A stretch of DNA of 64,000 nt from Sphingosinicella sp. YJ22 (GCF_011320075.1 NZ_JAANPA010000007.1:21291-85290); one strand, 5' to 3'; shown: positions 1 to 10,480, numbered from the stretch's first letter. Notes: generated by a model not told the origin, from the letters alone. A program made the numbers and translations.

Positions 1-108
1 TCCTCGAGCGCCGGGGACGAGCCCCGTGGCGCGCGGACCTCGGAATATGAGGCGGGCAGATAGATTTGCAATAAGGCGGTTTTCGGGCGGCTGAACGGCC
101 GCGCGCCG

Positions 109-1206
109 CTATTCCTCGGTGCGGACCAGAACCGTCTCGCCGATCAGCAGGAACAGGAAGAACGGCCCCCAGGCGGCGAGGAACGGCGGATAGGCGCCGA
201 AATTGCCGAGCGCGAGCGCGAAATTATCGGCGACGAAATAGGAGAAGCCGAGCCCCATCCCGACCACCGCGCGCATGAACAGCTGGCCCGAGCGGGCGAG
301 GCCGAACGCGGCGATGGCGGCGAGGAGCGGCATCAGCACGCCCGACAGCGGGCCGGAGATCTTGTGCCACCAATTGGCCTCGGCGGAGCGGATCGAGCGG
401 CCGGCGCGCTCCAGTTCGTCGATCGAGCGCCTGAGCATCCAGAAATCCTGCTCGTCGGGGTCGACCGAGGCGAGGGTGAACTGGATGGGCAGGATGTCGT
501 CGCCGATCTTCAGGCTCGGCACGCGGCTGACGACGCCGCTGTTGACGTCGAAGCGGCGGACATTGCTGAGTTCCCAGCCGGGACGGGCGTAGCGGCCGCT
601 CTCGGCCTCGGTGGTGGCGACCAGGGTGGTGCCCTCGCGATCGTAGATGCGCACGCCCGACAAGCGCGTGTCGCGGCCGCCGCCCATCACCTGGCGGGCG
701 AAGATGAGATCGTCGCCGGCGCGAATCCACACATTGGTCTTGGTGCCGCTCTCGGGCGGCACGGCGCCGTAGCCGACATCCTCCCAGGCGTTGAGTGCGG
801 CGGTGGCGCGGGTCGCGAAGCGCTCGTTGAACACGAACAGGAAGCCGGCAAAGACCAGGCTGGTCAACATCAGCGGCGCGATGATCTGGTGCGCCGATAT
901 CCCCGCCGCCTTCATCGCGATGATCTCGCTATGCTGGTTCATCGACGCGAAGGTGATGAGCGTTCCGAGCAGGATCGCGAACGGCGCGAATTGCTGGATC
1001 AGCTGCGGGATGCGCAGCGACACGTAGCGCCACAATTGCTCCTCGCCATTGCCCGGCTGGGCGAGGATCCGGCCGGATTCGCCGAGCAGGTCGAGGATCA
1101 TCAGCAGGAAGACCAGCGATGCCAGCACCGCGATGGCGCGCACCAGGAAGGTCTTCGCGAGGTACCAGGCGATCGGCCGGGACGGGAAGAAGTGAATGTT
1201 GATCAT
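109..1206 (-). CDS. lptG: LPS export ABC transporter permease LptG
   Basis: Inner-membrane permease of the LptB2FG transporter, which extracts lipopolysaccharide from the inner membrane for delivery to the outer membrane. The 365-aa protein has the family layout: hydrophobic segments near the N-terminus (about residues 10-100), a long periplasmic beta-jellyroll-like middle, and three hydrophobic segments at the C-terminus. The region with NQHSEIIAMKAAGIS is typical of the coupling helix of LptF/LptG. The ATG at 1206 was chosen because it overlaps the lptF stop by 4 nt (ATGA); a longer open frame upstream lies inside lptF and reads as low-complexity Arg/Ala. It is the second gene of a two-gene lptF-lptG operon. 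Confidence 0.93.
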   Translation of the reverse strand: MINIHFFPSRPIAWYLAKTFLVRAIAVLASLVFLLMILDLLGESGRILAQPGNGEEQLWRYVSLRIPQLIQQFAPFAILLGTLITFASMNQHSEIIAMKAAGISAHQIIAPLMLTSLVFAGFLFVFNERFATRATAALNAWEDVGYGAVPPESGTKTNVWIRAGDDLIFARQVMGGGRDTRLSGVRIYDREGTTLVATTEAESGRYARPGWELSNVRRFDVNSGVVSRVPSLKIGDDILPIQFTLASVDPDEQDFWMLRRSIDELERAGRSIRSAEANWWHKISGPLSGVLMPLLAAIAAFGLARSGQLFMRAVVGMGLGFSYFVADNFALALGNFGAYPPFLAAWGPFFLFLLIGETVLVRTEE

Positions 1207-2423
1207 GCGGCCGGGATCGCCTGCAGCCGCTTGCGCTTGCGGCGCTCGTGGCCGAGCATCCGCGCGATGAGCTTGCCGAGCCTGGAGAAGGCGCGCTCGA
1301 GCGCGCCGATCGGCTGGCCGCCCGGCTTGTGGGCCAGAGTCCAGTACATCCACAGGATCAGCGCGGCGACCAGGGTAAAGGGCAGCCAGATCGAGATCCA
1401 CGGGCTGACCAGGCCGATCGCGCTTGTGCGCTCGCCATATTGGAACAGCTTGTGGACCGCGACGACGAACACGATCGCCACGAAAATGCCGAGGCCGGAG
1501 GTGCTGCGCTTGGGCGGCACCGCCAGCGCCACCGCCATCAGCGGCAGAAGTACCATGATCAGCACCTCGGCCAGCCGGAAATGGAAGTTGGCGGACACGC
1601 GGTCGCGGTAGACCTCGCTCGTCCGGTCATTGTCGATGACCTTGAGAAGCTCGCCCAGATTGAGCTCCTCCTCGCCGATGCCGCGCTGACGGAAGGCCTC
1701 GATCGCCGGCAGGTTCACCGGGAAGTCGTAGCTGGCGAAGCTCAGCACGCGCGGCACCTGGAAGCCGGGCTCGTCCTGGACGAGCCGGCCGTTGCTGACG
1801 CGCAGCAGGATCGTGTTCTCCTCGTCGCTCTTGAGGAAGGTGCCGCGGTCGGCGGTGACGGCGATGCGCCGCCCCTCGCTGTCGTCGACCCGGACGAACA
1901 CGCCGTGCAGGACCCGGCCATTGTCCTCGCTGTCCTCGACTCGAAGGGTCATGTTGTCGCCGAGCGGGGTGAACTCGCCGACCCGGATCGAGGCGCCGAG
2001 AGCACCGGAGCGAAGATCGAACTCGAGCCTCTGATAGGCGAATTCGGACAAAGGCTGGACGTAGCCGACGATGGCGAAGTTGGTCGCCATCAAGGCGGCG
2101 CAGAACAGGTAGGGCACGCGCAGAAGGCGGCCGTAGCCGAGGCCGACCGAGCGAAGCGCGTCGAGCTCCGACGACAGCGCCATGTTCCGGAAGGCGAGCA
2201 ATATGCCCATCATCAGCCCGAGCGGGATGCCGAGGCCCATATATTCGGGGATGAGGTTGGCGAGCATCTGCCACACGATGCTGACCGGGCCGCCCTCGCT
2301 GACCACGAAGTCGAACAGGCGCAGCATCTTTTCGAGCAGCAGAAGCATCGCCGCCAGCACCAAAGTGGCGACGAGCGGCACGAACACCTTGCGGGCGATG
2401 TAGAAGTCGATCTTCTTCAGCAC
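1203..2423 (-). CDS. lptF: LPS export ABC transporter permease LptF
   Basis: Partner permease of LptG in the LptB2FG lipopolysaccharide exporter. The 406-aa protein starts MLKKIDFYIARKVFVPL and has an N-terminal membrane segment, paired helices near residues 50-115, a periplasmic domain, and three C-terminal membrane helices ending near residue 375. The motif SSELDALRSVGLGYGRLLR matches the cytoplasmic coupling helix that contacts LptB. It is co-transcribed with lptG with a 4-nt overlap. The ATPase gene lptB is not in the window, as is usual. The start lies about 160 nt from the divergent lipid-kinase-like gene. Confidence 0.93.
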   Translation of the reverse strand: MLKKIDFYIARKVFVPLVATLVLAAMLLLLEKMLRLFDFVVSEGGPVSIVWQMLANLIPEYMGLGIPLGLMMGILLAFRNMALSSELDALRSVGLGYGRLLRVPYLFCAALMATNFAIVGYVQPLSEFAYQRLEFDLRSGALGASIRVGEFTPLGDNMTLRVEDSEDNGRVLHGVFVRVDDSEGRRIAVTADRGTFLKSDEENTILLRVSNGRLVQDEPGFQVPRVLSFASYDFPVNLPAIEAFRQRGIGEEELNLGELLKVIDNDRTSEVYRDRVSANFHFRLAEVLIMVLLPLMAVALAVPPKRSTSGLGIFVAIVFVVAVHKLFQYGERTSAIGLVSPWISIWLPFTLVAALILWMYWTLAHKPGGQPIGALERAFSRLGKLIARMLGHERRKRKRLQAIPAA

Positions 2424-2584
2424 ACCCTAAATCCGTCGCTCCTCGGCCCCATTTCGGCCCCAAGCCGCCCGCATGAGCCGGAAGTGAGATGGCGCACTAT
2501 GCGCGCCCCGCCGGCAATTCCGCCCGGCTATAACTGCCTGGAGTCATGTGGTCATGTCGAAATCGTCGCGATCGGAGGCCGGGA

Positions 2585-3541
2585 ATGGCTGACGTCGCGC
2601 TGCTCTCGAATGGCCGGTCGGCCGGAAGCCAGGCGCTGCTCGCCGGAGTGCGCGCTTATTGCGCAGCGAGCGGCGGGATCTTCCATTATGAGGTCGACGA
2701 TCTCGGCCAGATCGAGGCCGCGCTTCGCGTGATCGCGCGGGTTCGGCCCAAGGTGCTGGTGGTCAATGGCGGCGAGCGGGCGGTCCAGGCGGTGCTCGCC
2801 GGCCTGGTCAGCGGCGAGGCCTTCGAGGGCGGGATGCCGCCGATCGCGGTGCTGCCGATCGGGCGCACCAACCTCATCGCCCGCGACCTCGGCGCCGAGG
2901 GCGACCCGATCGCGGTTCTGACGCGCATCGTCGAGATTGCGAGCGGAGACCTTGCGCCCCATGTCGTCCGCCGCGAGCTGATCGCTTTGAGCGCCGGCCG
3001 CTCGAACCAGCCGGTGTTCGGCATGTTCGCCGGCGCAGGCGGGCTCGCCGAGGCGATGCTCTACTGCCGCGAGCGGCTCTATCCGCTGGGCCTGCCGAGC
3101 CGCCTTTGCCATTTCCTGACCGGCTGCGCGGCCCTGCTGTCGCTGGTGCCGCTGCCCGGCCGGCTGCAGCCGGTGCGGCCGGCGCCGGTGCGCCTCACCA
3201 TGCAGAACGACCGGCGCCTGGAGGGCAGCTTCCAGCTGCTGATGGTGACCACGCTGGAGCGCATGCTCGCCTCGCGCAATCCAGCGGACGGCGCGCTCAA
3301 GGTGATGGCGGTCGAGCGGCGGTGGCGGCCGATGCTTCGCACCGCCGTCGACGCGATGCGCGGCCGGCTCGGCGCGCGCGGCGGCGGCGGCGTCCATCTC
3401 GGCCGCGGCGCCGAGCTCAGCATCGAGGGCGAGGGCTCGGGCGTGATCCTGGACGGAGCGCTGTTCCGCGCCCGCGCCGGCGAGCCGATCGTGCTTCGCA
3501 CCACCCCGGCGCTCCCCTTCCTCAGCCTCGCGGCGGCTTGA
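2585..3541 (+). CDS. diacylglycerol-kinase-like (lipid kinase family) protein
   Basis: A 318-aa protein resembling the diacylglycerol/sphingosine kinase catalytic fold. It has a Rossmann-like N-terminal half (LLSNGRSAGSQ, VLVVNGGERAVQAVLAGL, IAVLPIGRTNLIARDLG) and a beta-rich C-terminal half. The usual nucleotide-binding GGDGT motif reads GGERA here (about residues 62-66), so ordinary kinase activity is uncertain. The PIGRTNLIARDL stretch corresponds to the P-x-GTxNxxAR region of the family. The ATG at 2585 is preceded by GGAG at 2574-2577. It sits close to LPS-transport and sphingolipid genes, so a lipid substrate is plausible; this is inference. Confidence 0.65.
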   Translation: MADVALLSNGRSAGSQALLAGVRAYCAASGGIFHYEVDDLGQIEAALRVIARVRPKVLVVNGGERAVQAVLAGLVSGEAFEGGMPPIAVLPIGRTNLIARDLGAEGDPIAVLTRIVEIASGDLAPHVVRRELIALSAGRSNQPVFGMFAGAGGLAEAMLYCRERLYPLGLPSRLCHFLTGCAALLSLVPLPGRLQPVRPAPVRLTMQNDRRLEGSFQLLMVTTLERMLASRNPADGALKVMAVERRWRPMLRTAVDAMRGRLGARGGGGVHLGRGAELSIEGEGSGVILDGALFRARAGEPIVLRTTPALPFLSLAAA

Positions 3542-3545
3542 CCCC

Positions 3546-5543
3546 CTATTCCGCGGCGGCGTCGTAGCCTTCGCGGCGGGTCATCGCGGATTCGACTGCG
3601 GCGGCGAGCTGGGCGACGGTGAAGGGCTTGCGCAGCACCGGCCGCCCGCCGAGCTCGTCCAGGGTTCCCGCTTCGCCGACATAGCCGGTGACGAACAGGA
3701 TGCCGAGGCCGGGATAGGTCCGGCCGACCTCGCGGGCGAGCTCGACGCCGGTCATGTTGGGCATAACGACGTCGGTGATGACGAGATCGAAGCCGCCTTC
3801 CTCCTCGAGGATACGGAGCGCTTCGGCGCCGCCCGGCACGGCATGGGGGCGATGGCCCAGCTCCTGAAGCGCGCTCACCGTCGAACGGCTCACCCGCGGG
3901 TCGTCCTCGACGACGAGGATTCGGCCGCTGTGCAGCGCCGGCCGGATCTCCTCGGCCTGGCCGAACCCGTGGCGCGGGGTCTCGGCGGCCGCCGTGACGC
4001 CCACCGCGTGGGGCAGGTAGATCGACACGCTGGTGCCGCGGCCGACCTCGGACTCAAGGACGATGTCGCCGCCGGACTGGCGGGCGAAGCCAAAGATCTG
4101 GCTGAGGCCGAGGCCGGTGCCCTTGCCGACCGGCTTGGTGGTGAAGAACGGCTCGAACACGCGCTCCATATGCTCGGGCGCGATGCCTCGACCGGTGTCG
4201 GCGACCGTCACCCGGACATATTCGCCGGCGTCGAGCGCGCCGACCTCGCCGTCGCCCAGAGTCGCGTTGGCGACGGCGATGGTGAGGTCGCCGGTCTCCG
4301 CCATCGCGTCGCGCGCGTTGACGCACAGGTTGAGGATGGCGTTCTCGAGCCCGTTCTGGTCGGCCCAGACGTGCCAGGGCTCGTCGGGGAAGCTGGTGTG
4401 GACCCGGATTCGCTCGCCGATCGTGCGGTCGATCAGCTCGAGCATGTTCTGGACCAGGGTGGACGGCGCGATCGCCTCGGGCAGCAGCGGCTCGGCGCGG
4501 GCGAAGGTGAGCAGGCGGCGGGTCAGCGCGGAGGCGCGGGTCGCGCCTTCCAGGGCGCTGTCGATATGGTCCTCGGCCTCGCGCGGCGAGGTCCTCATCC
4601 GGCGCTTGGCGAGGTCGAGGCCGCCGACGACCACCGCGAGCATGTTGTTGAAGTCATGAGCGATGCCGCCGGTGAGCTGGCCGACCGCCTCCATCTTCTG
4701 GACCTGGCGCAATTTCTCCTCGGCGGCGGCGCGCTCGCTCATCTCGTCCTGGAGCCGCTCGTTGGCCGTGCTCAGCTCGCGGGTCCGGGCCTGGACGGCG
4801 CGTTCGAGCTCCGCCGAGCGCTCCGCCTCCAGGTCCGCCTGGGACCGCGCGATGCGCCCCTCGGCGAAGGCCTTGTAGGCCCAATAGGACAGGGCGATGG
4901 CGAGCAGGCTGATCGCGACCGCGACCCAGCCCAGCCACATCATGAAGCGGTCGGCGCTGTCCGAGGCCGCCTGGCTCGCACGCACCCGCTCGTTCAGGGT
5001 CTGGCGCGCCGCATCCTCGATCGCGTCCAGTTGGGCCTGGAGCTGGGTGAGCGTGTCGGAGCCCGCCGCGGAATAGAACAGGCCGAGCGCCGCGGTGCCT
5101 TGCTGGCGGCTTGCGGCGGTGGCGGCCCTGCCGAGCTCCTCGCCGCGGCGGTTGAACAGCTGGCGGAGCAGGGTCACCCGTTCGAGCTGTTCTTCATCGT
5201 TGCGGACGAGACTGCGCAAACGGCCGATGTGGAAGGCGGCGCGGCGCCATTCCTGGTAATAAGAGGTGCCGGAGGTCTCCAAATCCTCGTCGAGCGCGAA
5301 GCGGCCGAGCGCCGCCTCGGCGCGCGCGATCGAGCCGTCGACCGCACGGACGAGATGCATCGTCTCATAGACGTTGCGCTCGAGCTCGAGCGCCGCCTCG
5401 CGGTTGCGGTTGGTGAGGGTGACGAGGCCGAGCAGGCCGATGAGGATGATCGCGCCGACCAGCGCAACGGCGCTGGCCCACCGGCCCTGCCACGCGGCCG
5501 GCTCCGAGACGTCCAACGCGCCGGTGCTGGTCTCCTCCGCCAT
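3546..5543 (-). CDS. hybrid sensor histidine kinase/response regulator with CHASE3-like sensor
   Basis: A 665-aa membrane histidine kinase. TM1 lies near residues 21-45 and TM2 near 200-225; they flank a helical periplasmic CHASE3-like sensor. A coiled region follows, then a HisKA domain with the phosphoacceptor in [12 protein letters not shown] HATPase domain carries [10 protein letters not shown] (N box), [10 protein letters not shown] and [20 protein letters not shown]. The C-terminal receiver domain has the phosphoacceptor Asp in [13 protein letters not shown] and a conserved Lys in PVLRKPFT. The ATG at 5543 is preferred over a GTG 9 nt upstream because AGGTGG lies 5 nt before it. The signal and the cognate output regulator are not evident from the neighbours. 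Confidence 0.88.
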   Translation of the reverse strand: MAEETSTGALDVSEPAAWQGRWASAVALVGAIILIGLLGLVTLTNRNREAALELERNVYETMHLVRAVDGSIARAEAALGRFALDEDLETSGTSYYQEWRRAAFHIGRLRSLVRNDEEQLERVTLLRQLFNRRGEELGRAATAASRQQGTAALGLFYSAAGSDTLTQLQAQLDAIEDAARQTLNERVRASQAASDSADRFMMWLGWVAVAISLLAIALSYWAYKAFAEGRIARSQADLEAERSAELERAVQARTRELSTANERLQDEMSERAAAEEKLRQVQKMEAVGQLTGGIAHDFNNMLAVVVGGLDLAKRRMRTSPREAEDHIDSALEGATRASALTRRLLTFARAEPLLPEAIAPSTLVQNMLELIDRTIGERIRVHTSFPDEPWHVWADQNGLENAILNLCVNARDAMAETGDLTIAVANATLGDGEVGALDAGEYVRVTVADTGRGIAPEHMERVFEPFFTTKPVGKGTGLGLSQIFGFARQSGGDIVLESEVGRGTSVSIYLPHAVGVTAAAETPRHGFGQAEEIRPALHSGRILVVEDDPRVSRSTVSALQELGHRPHAVPGGAEALRILEEEGGFDLVITDVVMPNMTGVELAREVGRTYPGLGILFVTGYVGEAGTLDELGGRPVLRKPFTVAQLAAAVESAMTRREGYDAAAE

Positions 5544-5687
5544 CCGGCCCACCTATTAGAGGAAGGTTGCCGGCATTTAAAGCATATCGGCGGTTGCTAC
5601 GGTGTCGTTACGTCCCATTGGCGGAGCTTGTGGCCGCGGTTGCCGGGCCGCCAGGTGATGTCACCGGCCTCGCGACCGCTATCGGCC

Positions 5688-6950
5688 TCAGCCGATCACG
5701 CCGGTGGCTTTGCCCGCGCGCTCGAACATCGCCAGGATCTCGCCGACTTCCGCCGCGCTATGCTCGGCGCAGAGCGAGCAGCGCAGAAGGGTCATGTTGG
5801 CGGGAGTCGCCGGCGGGCGGGCGAGATTGACGTAGAGACCCTCGGTCAGCAGCGCCTCCCACATCGCGGCGCCCTTCTCGAGATCGGGCATGATCACCGC
5901 GATGATCGCCGATTGCGGCTCGTCGGTGCCGAGCTGGAAGCCGAGCGCCTTGAGGCCGCCGTGGAGGCGCTTGGAATTCTCCCACAGATGGGCGCGCTTG
6001 TCCGAGCCGTGCATGAGCTTGCGGATCGACGTCGCGGCGGTGGCCACGACGCTCGGCGGAAGCGAGGCGGTGAAGACATAGGGGCGGCAGACGAGCCGAA
6101 GGATCTCGAATTTGGGATGGTTGGAGACGCAGAAGCCGCCTACCGTTCCGACGCTCTTGGAGAAGGTGCCGATGACGAAGTCGACATCGTCGAGCACGCC
6201 CTGCGCCTCGACGACTCCGCGGCCATTCTCGCCGATGAAGCCCATCGAATGGGCCTCGTCGACCAGCACCATGGCGCCGGCGGCCTTGGAGACGGCGACC
6301 ATTTCCTTCAGCGGCGCGACGTCGCCGAGCATCGAATAGACGCCTTCGAGCACGACCAGCTTGCCGGCGTCGGCGGGAATTCGGGCGAGGCGCTTCTCGA
6401 GCGCGGACACGTCATTGTGGCGGAAGGCGACGATCTCCGCATCGCCCATCTTGCAGCCGTCATAGATCGACGCGTGGCTGTCGATGTCGAGGACGACATA
6501 GTCGCCCTTGCCGGCAATGGTGGAGATGATTCCGAGATTGGCCTGGTAGCCGGTCGAGAACACCATGGCATGGTCCATGCCATAGAAGTCCTTGAGCGCG
6601 TCCTCGCACTCCTTGTGGCCCTGATAGGTGCCGTTGAGTACCCGGCTTCCAGTGGTGCCCGAGCCGAACTCGTCGAGCGCCTTCTTGCCGGCGGCGATGA
6701 CGTCCGCGTCGAACGTCATGCCCATGTAATTGTAGGTGCCGAGGAGAATCGTCTCCTTGCCGTTGCAGATCGCCCGGGTCGGCGACAGCACCTTTTCCAT
6801 GACCAGCCCGAACGGGTCCTTGAGCCCGGTCGCGAGCAGTCCCTCGCGCTGGGCGATCAGCGGGTCGAACTTAGAGAAGAGGTCGCGGCCATGGCCTTCG
6901 GGCGCGGGCGCCGCGGCGGGGTCCAGGCTGTCGATGCCCGCTTCGGTCAT
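5688..6950 (-). CDS. spt: serine palmitoyltransferase
   Basis: PLP-dependent alpha-oxoamine synthase that condenses L-serine with a palmitoyl thioester to give 3-ketodihydrosphingosine, the committed step of sphingolipid synthesis. The length is 420 aa. H159 stacks on PLP, D231 and H234 lie in VDEAHSMGF, K265 in GTFSKSVG forms the Schiff base, and R378 and R390 flank the PPATP motif. These positions coincide with the characterised soluble homodimeric Sphingomonas paucimobilis enzyme, which separates it from KBL and ALA synthase. The start overlaps the ACP stop by 4 nt, so the acyl donor may be delivered by the upstream ACP. This is the best taxonomic marker in the window. Confidence 0.95.
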   Translation of the reverse strand: MTEAGIDSLDPAAAPAPEGHGRDLFSKFDPLIAQREGLLATGLKDPFGLVMEKVLSPTRAICNGKETILLGTYNYMGMTFDADVIAAGKKALDEFGSGTTGSRVLNGTYQGHKECEDALKDFYGMDHAMVFSTGYQANLGIISTIAGKGDYVVLDIDSHASIYDGCKMGDAEIVAFRHNDVSALEKRLARIPADAGKLVVLEGVYSMLGDVAPLKEMVAVSKAAGAMVLVDEAHSMGFIGENGRGVVEAQGVLDDVDFVIGTFSKSVGTVGGFCVSNHPKFEILRLVCRPYVFTASLPPSVVATAATSIRKLMHGSDKRAHLWENSKRLHGGLKALGFQLGTDEPQSAIIAVIMPDLEKGAAMWEALLTEGLYVNLARPPATPANMTLLRCSLCAEHSAAEVGEILAMFERAGKATGVIG

Positions 6951-7198
6951 TGCTCGGAGTTCCGCAGCGCCTCGATCGCGTCGACCAGCTGGCCGACCGT
7001 CTCGATCTCCGCCTGCATGTTCATGGTGATGAGGATGTCGAACTCGTCCTCGACCGAGGCGACGAAATCCATCACGACGAGGCTGTCCCACTCGAGATCG
7101 CCCGCGAAGGTGGTGGTGTCGGTGAGCGCGGCATTCTTCTTGTTGAACGGCGCAATCAGCTCTGCGACCTTGTCGAAGGTCTGGTCCCGGTCTGTCAT
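6947..7198 (-). CDS. acyl carrier protein of the sphingolipid locus
   Basis: An 83-aa acidic protein with the acyl-carrier fold. The phosphopantetheine attachment serine is S39 in LEWDSLVVMDFV, a variant of the usual DSL motif. It is translationally coupled to spt (ATGA overlap). In Caulobacter and other sphingolipid-making Gram-negatives a dedicated ACP beside spt is thought to supply the fatty acyl group, and the same role is inferred here. It is not the fatty-acid-synthesis AcpP, whose usual fab neighbours are absent. Confidence 0.88.
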   Translation of the reverse strand: MTDRDQTFDKVAELIAPFNKKNAALTDTTTFAGDLEWDSLVVMDFVASVEDEFDILITMNMQAEIETVGQLVDAIEALRNSEQ

Positions 7199-7302
7199 GG
7201 CTGCCCTTTAGGTGCGTTGGGGGCGCCCTGCCAAGCGATTAGGGCTGAAGCGCGGCAGTGCGGCGGCGAAGCCGGGGGCCGCGAACGGAGGGGGAGAGCG
7301 AT

Positions 7303-7842
7303 ATGGCCGACGATGCTGGAGCGGCGGAGCCCAAGGTGTTTCCGCCCAATTCCGTGCATGCGGTTCGCACCGCGCAGCAGATCCACGTCACCCTGTCGCA
7401 GATGGCCGACCAGAAGGCCAACATGCTGCTCGCCGCGACCTTCCTGGTGTTCACCATCGCGCTGGGCCAGGCGAGCGACTCGGCCGAGCCGCTGCCGCTG
7501 CTGATCCTCGGGGTCGGCGCCTTCTTCTCGGCGGTGCTGTCGATCCTGGCGGTGATGCCGGCGACCCGGTTCAGGACCGGCGGCCGGCTCAACGTCCTGT
7601 TCTTCGGCTCGTTCGAGCAGTTGAGCGAGGAAGAGTTCCTCGAGCGGGTGATGACGGAACTGAGGTCGGAGGAGGGCTTCCTCACGATCATGCTTCGCGA
7701 TCTCTACCAGAACGGGGTCGTGCTTGCGCGCAAGAAGTACCGGCTGCTGGGACATGCCTATCGCACCTTCCTGGTCGGGCTGTGCCTCAGCTTCCTCGCC
7801 TTCATCGTCGGTTTCTTCGTCGAGCTGCCGACGCTTATTTGA
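7303..7842 (+). CDS. DUF5706 (Pycsar-effector-like) membrane protein
   Basis: A 179-aa protein with two hydrophobic hairpins. The first (about residues 43-92) begins with MADQKANMLLAATFLV, the sort of segment that defines DUF5706, and the second is C-terminal (about 150-176). Between them is a charged helical segment with FLERVMTELRSEEGF. In Pycsar, DUF5706-type proteins are transmembrane effectors gated by cyclic pyrimidine nucleotides. Here no cyclase is adjacent; the neighbours are ACP/spt (divergent) and an SDR (convergent, 8-nt overlap), so a membrane-lipid role is equally possible. The ATG at 7303 follows a purine-rich GGAGGGGGAG. The family call rests on motif recognition only. Confidence 0.7.
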   Translation: MADDAGAAEPKVFPPNSVHAVRTAQQIHVTLSQMADQKANMLLAATFLVFTIALGQASDSAEPLPLLILGVGAFFSAVLSILAVMPATRFRTGGRLNVLFFGSFEQLSEEEFLERVMTELRSEEGFLTIMLRDLYQNGVVLARKKYRLLGHAYRTFLVGLCLSFLAFIVGFFVELPTLI

Positions 7843-8761
7843 GCCAGCCCTCGGCGCGGTACCAGTCGGCGGTCTCGCGCAGGCCGGTGGGCGTGCGCAC
7901 TTGCGGGGCCCATAAAGACGCGGGCGGACGGCGCTCGGCGGCGGCGACCCAGTCGGGATGGCAGAAATAGCGCACCCGGTCGCGAGTCAGCTTGGCCCGC
8001 GAGCGGCGGACGAGCCGGTCGATGCCGGCGGCGCCGTGGAGCAGGGCGCGCGGCATCGACAGGGTTGCGGCGCGCCTGCCGAACACCCGCCCCAGGGTGC
8101 GGGCGAAATGGCGGTGGGCCCAGCCCTCGGCGGTGCCGTCGTCGGGCTCGTAGGTCTCGGACCAGCTGTCCTCGGCGGGGATGACGTCGAGGATCAGCCG
8201 GCACAGGTCCTCGACATGGATGACCGAGAAGCGCCCGCGCGGCGGCAGCGCGACGATTCCGCGGCGCGCCATCTTGAACAGCTCGAACGTCTCGCGGTCG
8301 CCCGGGCCATAGACGGCGGGCGGGCGGATCACGGTCCAGTCGAGGCCGGAGGCGGCGACGATCCGCTCCGACTTGGCCTTGGACCAGCCATAATCGGACA
8401 GCGCCGGCTCGCGCGCCGACAGCGACGAGACGTGGATGAAGCGGCGCACGCCGGCGGCCCGCGCCGCATCGACCATCGCCGCGGTGCCGCCGGCATTGAC
8501 CTGCTCGAACGCGTCGCGGCTCGGGCCGTTGATCATCCCGGCGATGTGGACGACGGCGTCGGCCTCTTCGCACAGGCGGTGGAGCGTGTCGGGGCGGTCG
8601 AGCGTGCCCTCGACCCATTCGACGCCATCCTCGGGCGGCCGCCAGGCTCGGGTCAGCGCGCGCACCGGATGGCCGCGCTCGCGGGCGAGGCGGATCAGGT
8701 GGCCGCCGACGAAGCCGGTGCCGCCGGTGACCGCGAGGGTCGGAAGGGAACGCCGTTTCAC
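7835..8761 (-). CDS. NAD-dependent epimerase/dehydratase (extended SDR), possible ceramide reductase
   Basis: A 308-aa extended short-chain dehydrogenase with an N-terminal TGGTGFVGGHL dinucleotide-binding motif and the YxxxK active-site pair in SDYGWSKAK. VIRPPAVYGPGD follows, then a basic C-terminal segment (residues about 230-270). Homologous NAD-epimerase-family proteins next to spt in Caulobacter act as ceramide reductases; position and fold suggest the same job here. The GTG at 8761 directly follows the obgE stop and gives the natural N-terminus (VKRRSLPTLAVTGGTG); no strong ribosome-binding site is visible, so coupling to obgE is likely. Other NAD-epimerase functions, such as quinone biosynthesis accessory proteins, cannot be excluded. 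Confidence 0.75.
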   Translation of the reverse strand: MKRRSLPTLAVTGGTGFVGGHLIRLARERGHPVRALTRAWRPPEDGVEWVEGTLDRPDTLHRLCEEADAVVHIAGMINGPSRDAFEQVNAGGTAAMVDAARAAGVRRFIHVSSLSAREPALSDYGWSKAKSERIVAASGLDWTVIRPPAVYGPGDRETFELFKMARRGIVALPPRGRFSVIHVEDLCRLILDVIPAEDSWSETYEPDDGTAEGWAHRHFARTLGRVFGRRAATLSMPRALLHGAAGIDRLVRRSRAKLTRDRVRYFCHPDWVAAAERRPPASLWAPQVRTPTGLRETADWYRAEGWLK

Positions 8762-8762
8762 G

Positions 8763-9818
<1,056 letters not shown>

Positions 9819-9867
9819 TTAGGGAGTCGCGACCGGAGAGGGAAGGGCGGTCAGACCCGCGCCCGGC

Positions 9868-10479
9868 TCATGGCCTGGCTCCCTTGCCGCGCTGCGCTTC
9901 GGGATGGTGGGCGGCGATCTGCGCTCTGAGAGTCCTGGAGGCAAGGTCGCGGGCGGCGTCGCGCGGCAGGCCGAGGGCCTCCGCGATCGAGCCGCCGAGC
10001 AGCGAATCGCCGAGCGCTGCGAGGACGAGCCACAAGGTGCTCTCGGGAACGTGATGCTCCTCGTGGGAGACGGTGAGCTGGTTCACGAGCGCGCGGATCG
10101 ATTCGAGGATCGGGTTCAGCGCGTCGCGGTTGCCGGACAGGATCATCCAGGCGGCCAGCGCCCCGGCGCCCTGCTTGCCGAAGGCGTCGAAGGTGCGGTC
10201 GACGATCTCGCGGGGGTCGGCCTCGCCGTGGCGGGCGCGCTCGACCGTGTCGGCGATGGCGCGGGTGACCTGCTCGGCCATGGTTCGGACGAGCTCGGCC
10301 TGAAGGCCCGCGGCCGAGCCGAAATGATGGAGGAGATTGGCGTGGGTCTTGCCGATCTCGGCCGCGACCGCCTTCAGGGTCACCGCTTGCGGGCCCTGCT
10401 CGATGAGCAGGCGCCGCGCCGCCTCCAGCGCGGCAGCCCGGCTCTCGGCGGGCGACAGTCTCTCACGCGCTATTGACAT
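9868..10479 (-). CDS. TetR/AcrR family transcriptional regulator
   Basis: A 203-aa regulator with an N-terminal helix-turn-helix (about residues 18-64, VTLKAVAAEIGKTHANLLHHFG) and a helical ligand-binding domain. It is divergent from a PF10118 metal-dependent hydrolase, and a 19-bp palindrome lies 2 nt upstream of its start codon, so it very likely represses itself and the hydrolase. The ligand is unknown; fatty acids or acyl compounds are plausible if the partner acts on lipids, but nothing in the sequence shows this. Confidence 0.87.
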   Translation of the reverse strand: MSIARERLSPAESRAAALEAARRLLIEQGPQAVTLKAVAAEIGKTHANLLHHFGSAAGLQAELVRTMAEQVTRAIADTVERARHGEADPREIVDRTFDAFGKQGAGALAAWMILSGNRDALNPILESIRALVNQLTVSHEEHHVPESTLWLVLAALGDSLLGGSIAEALGLPRDAARDLASRTLRAQIAAHHPEAQRGKGARP

Positions 10480-10480
10480 G

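Noticed and set aside
3843..7211. A very long open frame (over 1,100 codons) on the plus strand across the histidine kinase and spt genes
   Set aside because: It is antisense to two well-supported genes and its translation is Arg/Gly/Ala/Asp-rich with no domain, the normal shadow of high-GC coding sequence.
7303..7842. A complete Pycsar anti-phage system
   Set aside because: Only the DUF5706-like membrane protein is present; there is no adjacent uridylate/cytidylate cyclase, and the cyclase at 41112 is 33 kb away with a different partner.
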